The notes under the pieces: model-generated
What the model saw: only the letters and a program-made list of their open reading frames with translations
Database searches by the model: none
What the model was told of the DNA's origin: nothing
Part shown: piece after piece, positions 14,901-17,843 of the stretch
How positions within the stretch are numbered: the first letter of the stretch is position 1
How the letters are laid out: every line of letters starts with the position of its first letter
Position numbers and translations under genes: made by a program
Origin: an uncultured Lachnospiraceae bacterium
Lineage (GTDB): Bacteria > Bacillota > Clostridia > Lachnospirales > Lachnospiraceae
Length of the DNA stretch: 17,843 nt
Assembly (NCBI GenBank): GCA_902772565.1
Contig: CACYBJ010000142.1
Location: 1-17,843, forward strand
Direction: 5' to 3'

Positions 14901-17327
14901 ATGGATTATTTTACTGAAAACGCGGAAAGAGTAATCAGAACCGCAACGGACATTGCCGTTGATTACGGCCGTGCCTACGTTGGTACGGAGCATCTTCTTT
15001 ATGCTCTTACCACTGTTCCGGGAGTTGCTCATGATGTGCTTTTAAAACATTTAAGGCTTGATGAACTTGAAAATGTAATTTCCGAAGCTGTTATGGCCGA
15101 CAATGCCATTTATAAAGTTCGTACCACGGAAAACTCTGCCAAAATGAAGGAAATTCTTCTTTCCGCAAAGGAAATGGCAGCAGCACAGAACATGGAAAAG
15201 GTGGGAACCTCCCACATCCTTCTTGCCCTTCTTAAGGAGAACGACTGTATAGCCGTAAGAATCCTTAACAGCATGAAAAAGGATCTTCAGAAGCTCTATG
15301 TAGACACCCTTCGTGCCTGCGGATATTCCCAGAACGATGTTAAGAAGGAAGTTGCCAAGCTCAAAAAGAAGGGACAGTCCGGTACATCCTACGAGAGATT
15401 TACCAAGGATCTTACCGAAGAAGCAAGAGCAGGAAGACTTGACCCATGCATCGGCCGTATTGATGAAATCAAAAGAATTGTTGAAATACTTTGCAGAAGG
15501 ACCAAGAACAATCCCTGCCTTTTAGGCGAGCCCGGTGTGGGTAAAACCGCAATTATCGAAGGTCTTGCCCAGCTTATAGCCACCGGCGGTGTTCCGAAAT
15601 CCATGGCAGATACAAGGATACTTACTCTTGATCTTGCCGGAATGGTTGCCGGAACCAAGTACAGAGGTGAATTTGAAGAAAGAATCAAAGCAGTCATAGA
15701 TGATGTTATGGCAGCAGGAAATATTGTTCTTTTCCTTGATGAGATTCATACTATCATCGGTACAGGTTCTGCGGAAGGTTCGCTGGATGCAGCCAATATA
15801 CTTAAGCCTGCATTATCAAGAGGCGAGCTTCGTGTGATCGGTGCAACAACCCGTGAAGAATACAGAAAGTATTTTGAGAAGGATGCCGCCCTTGCCAGAA
15901 GATTTCAGCCTGTGGACGTAAATGAGCCTACCATTGATGAAACCGTTAAGATCCTTATGGGTCTTCGAAGCTATTTTGAGACTCATCATGGTGTAATCAT
16001 CAGCGATGAAGCGGTAGAAAGTGCAGTTAAGCTTTCATCCCGCTATGTGGCAGACCGTTTTCTTCCCGATAAGGCCATTGACTGTCTGGATGAGGCCTGC
16101 AGCAAGGCAAAGCTTAAGACTTTTAAAATCAAACCCGAAATCTTCGAACTTGAGGACAGGGTCAGTGATATTGAAAACAGAATAGACAATGCTATTTCCG
16201 ATGATGATGCCGAGACTGTATCAGAGCTTAAGAAGGAAAAGAAAAAACTTCTATTAAGAATCGAAAAGCTTAAAGGAAGCATTAAGAAAGATGAATCCGT
16301 AACTGTAAGCGAGGATGATGTCTGTGATGTTATCAGCGCTCAGAGTAAGGTCCCCGTATCAAGACTTAAGGAGTCGGAGAATGCAAGGCTTCTTAAACTT
16401 GAAGAGGTTCTTCACAAGAGAGTTATCGGACAGGAAGAGGCTGTATCTGCCGTTGCCAAAGCAGTCAGACGCGGTAAGGCAGGAGTTAAGGATCCCAACA
16501 GACCTATCGGTTCATTCCTTTTCCTGGGACCTACCGGTGTAGGTAAAACAGAGCTTTCCAAAGCTCTTGCGGAGGCACTTTTCGGTAAGGATACATCCAT
16601 AATAAGAGTTGACATGTCTGAGTACATGGAGAAACATTCCGTATCTAAAATGATAGGTTCGCCTCCGGGCTACGTTGGCCATGAAGAGGGCGGTCAGCTT
16701 TCAGAACAGGTACGTCAGAAGCCTTATTCCATAGTACTTTTTGATGAAATAGAGAAGGCTCATCCCGATGTATTTAATGTGCTTCTCCAGGTACTTGACG
16801 AAGGACGCATTACCGATTCTCAGGGACGAACCGTAAGTTTTAAGAATACCGTAATAATTATGACCAGCAATGCCGGTGCCCAGAATATAGTTAATCCGAA
16901 GATGCTCGGTTTTAACTCCGGCAGCGACGAGAAGCGTGACTATGAATTCATGAAAAATTCCGTAATGGACGAAGTCAAGAAGATGTTCAAGCCTGAGTTC
17001 ATTAACAGAATTGACGATATTATAGTATTCCATCCGTTAAGCACGGACGAGATTAAGAACATAGTCAAACTCATGCTTAACAACATAAAGAAGATGATCT
17101 CGGAAACAAAGAATATCAAACTTGTTTTCAGAGAAAGCTTTATAGCCCATATTGCGGATGTCGGCTACGACGTAAAATACGGTGCAAGACCTATTAAGCG
17201 AGCCATTCAGGATGAACTTGAAGATAATCTTGCTGATTTACTGATTTCCGGCGAAGCAAAAGACGGCGATACCGTAAAGGTATCCTACAAGAATAACAAG
17301 ACTGTAGTGGAGGTAGCCCTTGGCTAA
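14901..17327 (+). CDS. clpC: ATP-dependent Clp protease ATP-binding subunit ClpC
   Basis: ClpC is a ring-forming AAA+ unfoldase that feeds damaged or regulatory proteins to ClpP. The 808-residue product has a Clp N domain with two repeats (about 1-145, with GTEHLLYAL and GTSHILLAL). AAA domain 1 carries Walker A GEPGVGKT (209-216) and Walker B LFLDE (277-281). A charged coiled-coil middle segment (about 410-460) fits the short M domain that separates ClpC from ClpB. AAA domain 2 carries Walker A GPTGVGKT (543-550) and Walker B LFDE (613-616). The LGF tripeptide (669-671) sits where the ClpP-docking loop of Clp ATPases lies. The start has AAAAGGT close upstream. ctsR, mcsA and mcsB, which often precede clpC in Firmicutes, are not here, and I see no CtsR-type heptad repeat in the leader. 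radA follows and overlaps. Confidence 0.97.
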   Translation: MDYFTENAERVIRTATDIAVDYGRAYVGTEHLLYALTTVPGVAHDVLLKHLRLDELENVISEAVMADNAIYKVRTTENSAKMKEILLSAKEMAAAQNMEKVGTSHILLALLKENDCIAVRILNSMKKDLQKLYVDTLRACGYSQNDVKKEVAKLKKKGQSGTSYERFTKDLTEEARAGRLDPCIGRIDEIKRIVEILCRRTKNNPCLLGEPGVGKTAIIEGLAQLIATGGVPKSMADTRILTLDLAGMVAGTKYRGEFEERIKAVIDDVMAAGNIVLFLDEIHTIIGTGSAEGSLDAANILKPALSRGELRVIGATTREEYRKYFEKDAALARRFQPVDVNEPTIDETVKILMGLRSYFETHHGVIISDEAVESAVKLSSRYVADRFLPDKAIDCLDEACSKAKLKTFKIKPEIFELEDRVSDIENRIDNAISDDDAETVSELKKEKKKLLLRIEKLKGSIKKDESVTVSEDDVCDVISAQSKVPVSRLKESENARLLKLEEVLHKRVIGQEEAVSAVAKAVRRGKAGVKDPNRPIGSFLFLGPTGVGKTELSKALAEALFGKDTSIIRVDMSEYMEKHSVSKMIGSPPGYVGHEEGGQLSEQVRQKPYSIVLFDEIEKAHPDVFNVLLQVLDEGRITDSQGRTVSFKNTVIIMTSNAGAQNIVNPKMLGFNSGSDEKRDYEFMKNSVMDEVKKMFKPEFINRIDDIIVFHPLSTDEIKNIVKLMLNNIKKMISETKNIKLVFRESFIAHIADVGYDVKYGARPIKRAIQDELEDNLADLLISGEAKDGDTVKVSYKNNKTVVEVALG

Positions 17328-17843
17328 AAAAACGCAACTGTACTTCTGCAGTGAATGCGGAACGGAAACCTCAAAATGGTCCGGTCAGTGCCCTGCCTGT
17401 AAGGAGTGGAACACCCTTGTGCTGGCTCCCACAGACAGTAAAGGCAATGCCGTAAAAAGAAACACTTTCGGTGCGGTATCCGAAGTGAAGTCCTTCTCCG
17501 AGGTCAGCCTTACGGCTGAAGACGGCATGGATTCAGGTATATCCGAACTCAACAGAGTGCTTGGTGGCTCTATTATCCGAGGCTCATTAATACTTGTGGG
17601 CGGCGATCCCGGTATAGGAAAATCCACTTTGCTTTTGCAGATGTGCAAGCATCTGTCGGATATGAACAGAAACGTGCTTTATGTTTCCGGAGAGGAGAGT
17701 TTAAGGCAGATAAAACTCAGAGCCGAGCGTATAGGAGAGTTTTCGGACAATCTTAAGCTGGTTTCCGATACCAATCTGGATGATATCAGAGAGCATGTTT
17801 TAAATCTTAAACCGGATGTGCTTGTAATTGATTCCATTCAGAC
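17320..17843 (+). CDS. radA: DNA repair protein RadA, 3' end beyond window
   Basis: RadA (Sms) is a RecA-like helicase that drives branch migration in homologous recombination. About 174 residues are visible of a usual 450 or so. The N-terminal zinc finger has Cys10, Cys13, Cys24 and Cys27 in CSECG and CPAC. The RecA-like domain has Walker A GGDPGIGKST (94-103), then VSGEES and the start of Walker B, VLVIDSIQ, at the window edge. The start is a TTG at 17320, supported by GGAGG (17309-17313) at 6 bases and by the canonical N-terminus (M)AKKT. It overlaps clpC by 8 bases, so the genes are translated in tandem from one transcript. The KNRFG motif and Lon-like C-terminal domain lie outside the window. 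Confidence 0.95.
   Translation, partial: MAKKTQLYFCSECGTETSKWSGQCPACKEWNTLVLAPTDSKGNAVKRNTFGAVSEVKSFSEVSLTAEDGMDSGISELNRVLGGSIIRGSLILVGGDPGIGKSTLLLQMCKHLSDMNRNVLYVSGEESLRQIKLRAERIGEFSDNLKLVSDTNLDDIREHVLNLKPDVLVIDSIQ

Overview
The window is an 17.8 kb stretch of ordinary chromosome from a low-to-mid GC Gram-positive anaerobe, most likely a Lachnospiraceae member of the Clostridia (Butyrivibrio-like is a guess). The grounds are the T-box leader on pheST, the clostridial type of M29 peptidase and histidine kinase, the ClpC-RadA pair, and strong AGGAGG-type ribosome binding sites. Every credible gene is on the + strand, so the window reads as four or five consecutive transcription units. I see no tRNA, rRNA, insertion sequence, prophage, CRISPR array or obvious defence system.

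Layout. 1-1332: the end of a lysine/diaminopimelate unit, dapA (5' end missing) and dapB, closed by a clear intrinsic terminator. 1344-2141: a membrane-anchored protein of unknown function with a long Asp-rich stalk. 2156-2587: a 446-base gap holding a sigma-A-type promoter, a T-box leader (probable Phe specifier UUC) with its terminator, and then about 135 bases of palindromes that the T-box does not explain. 2588-6110: pheS and pheT, then a strong terminator. 6122-11286: an OmpR-family response regulator, a multi-pass histidine kinase, a small three-helix membrane protein and a 667-residue M29-type metallopeptidase, closely packed and probably one operon. 11277-14865: purE, purM, purN and purD behind their own promoter and closed by a terminator. 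14901-17843: clpC and the start of radA, overlapping by 8 bases.

How the genes work together. DapA and DapB carry out the two consecutive steps that make tetrahydrodipicolinate for lysine and peptidoglycan. PheS and PheT form the phenylalanyl-tRNA synthetase, and the T-box would raise their expression when tRNA-Phe is uncharged. PurD, PurN, PurM and PurE are four enzymes of de novo IMP synthesis (steps 2, 3, 5 and 6). ClpC is an AAA+ unfoldase for ClpP, and RadA is a recombination helicase whose gene often follows clpC in Firmicutes.

The parts least explained by known biology are the nested and mutually exclusive palindromes at 2438-2571, the acidic-stalk protein at 1344-2141, and the grouping of a two-component system with a small membrane protein and an M29 peptidase. 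I found no convincing case for a wholly new system. These are the best leads.
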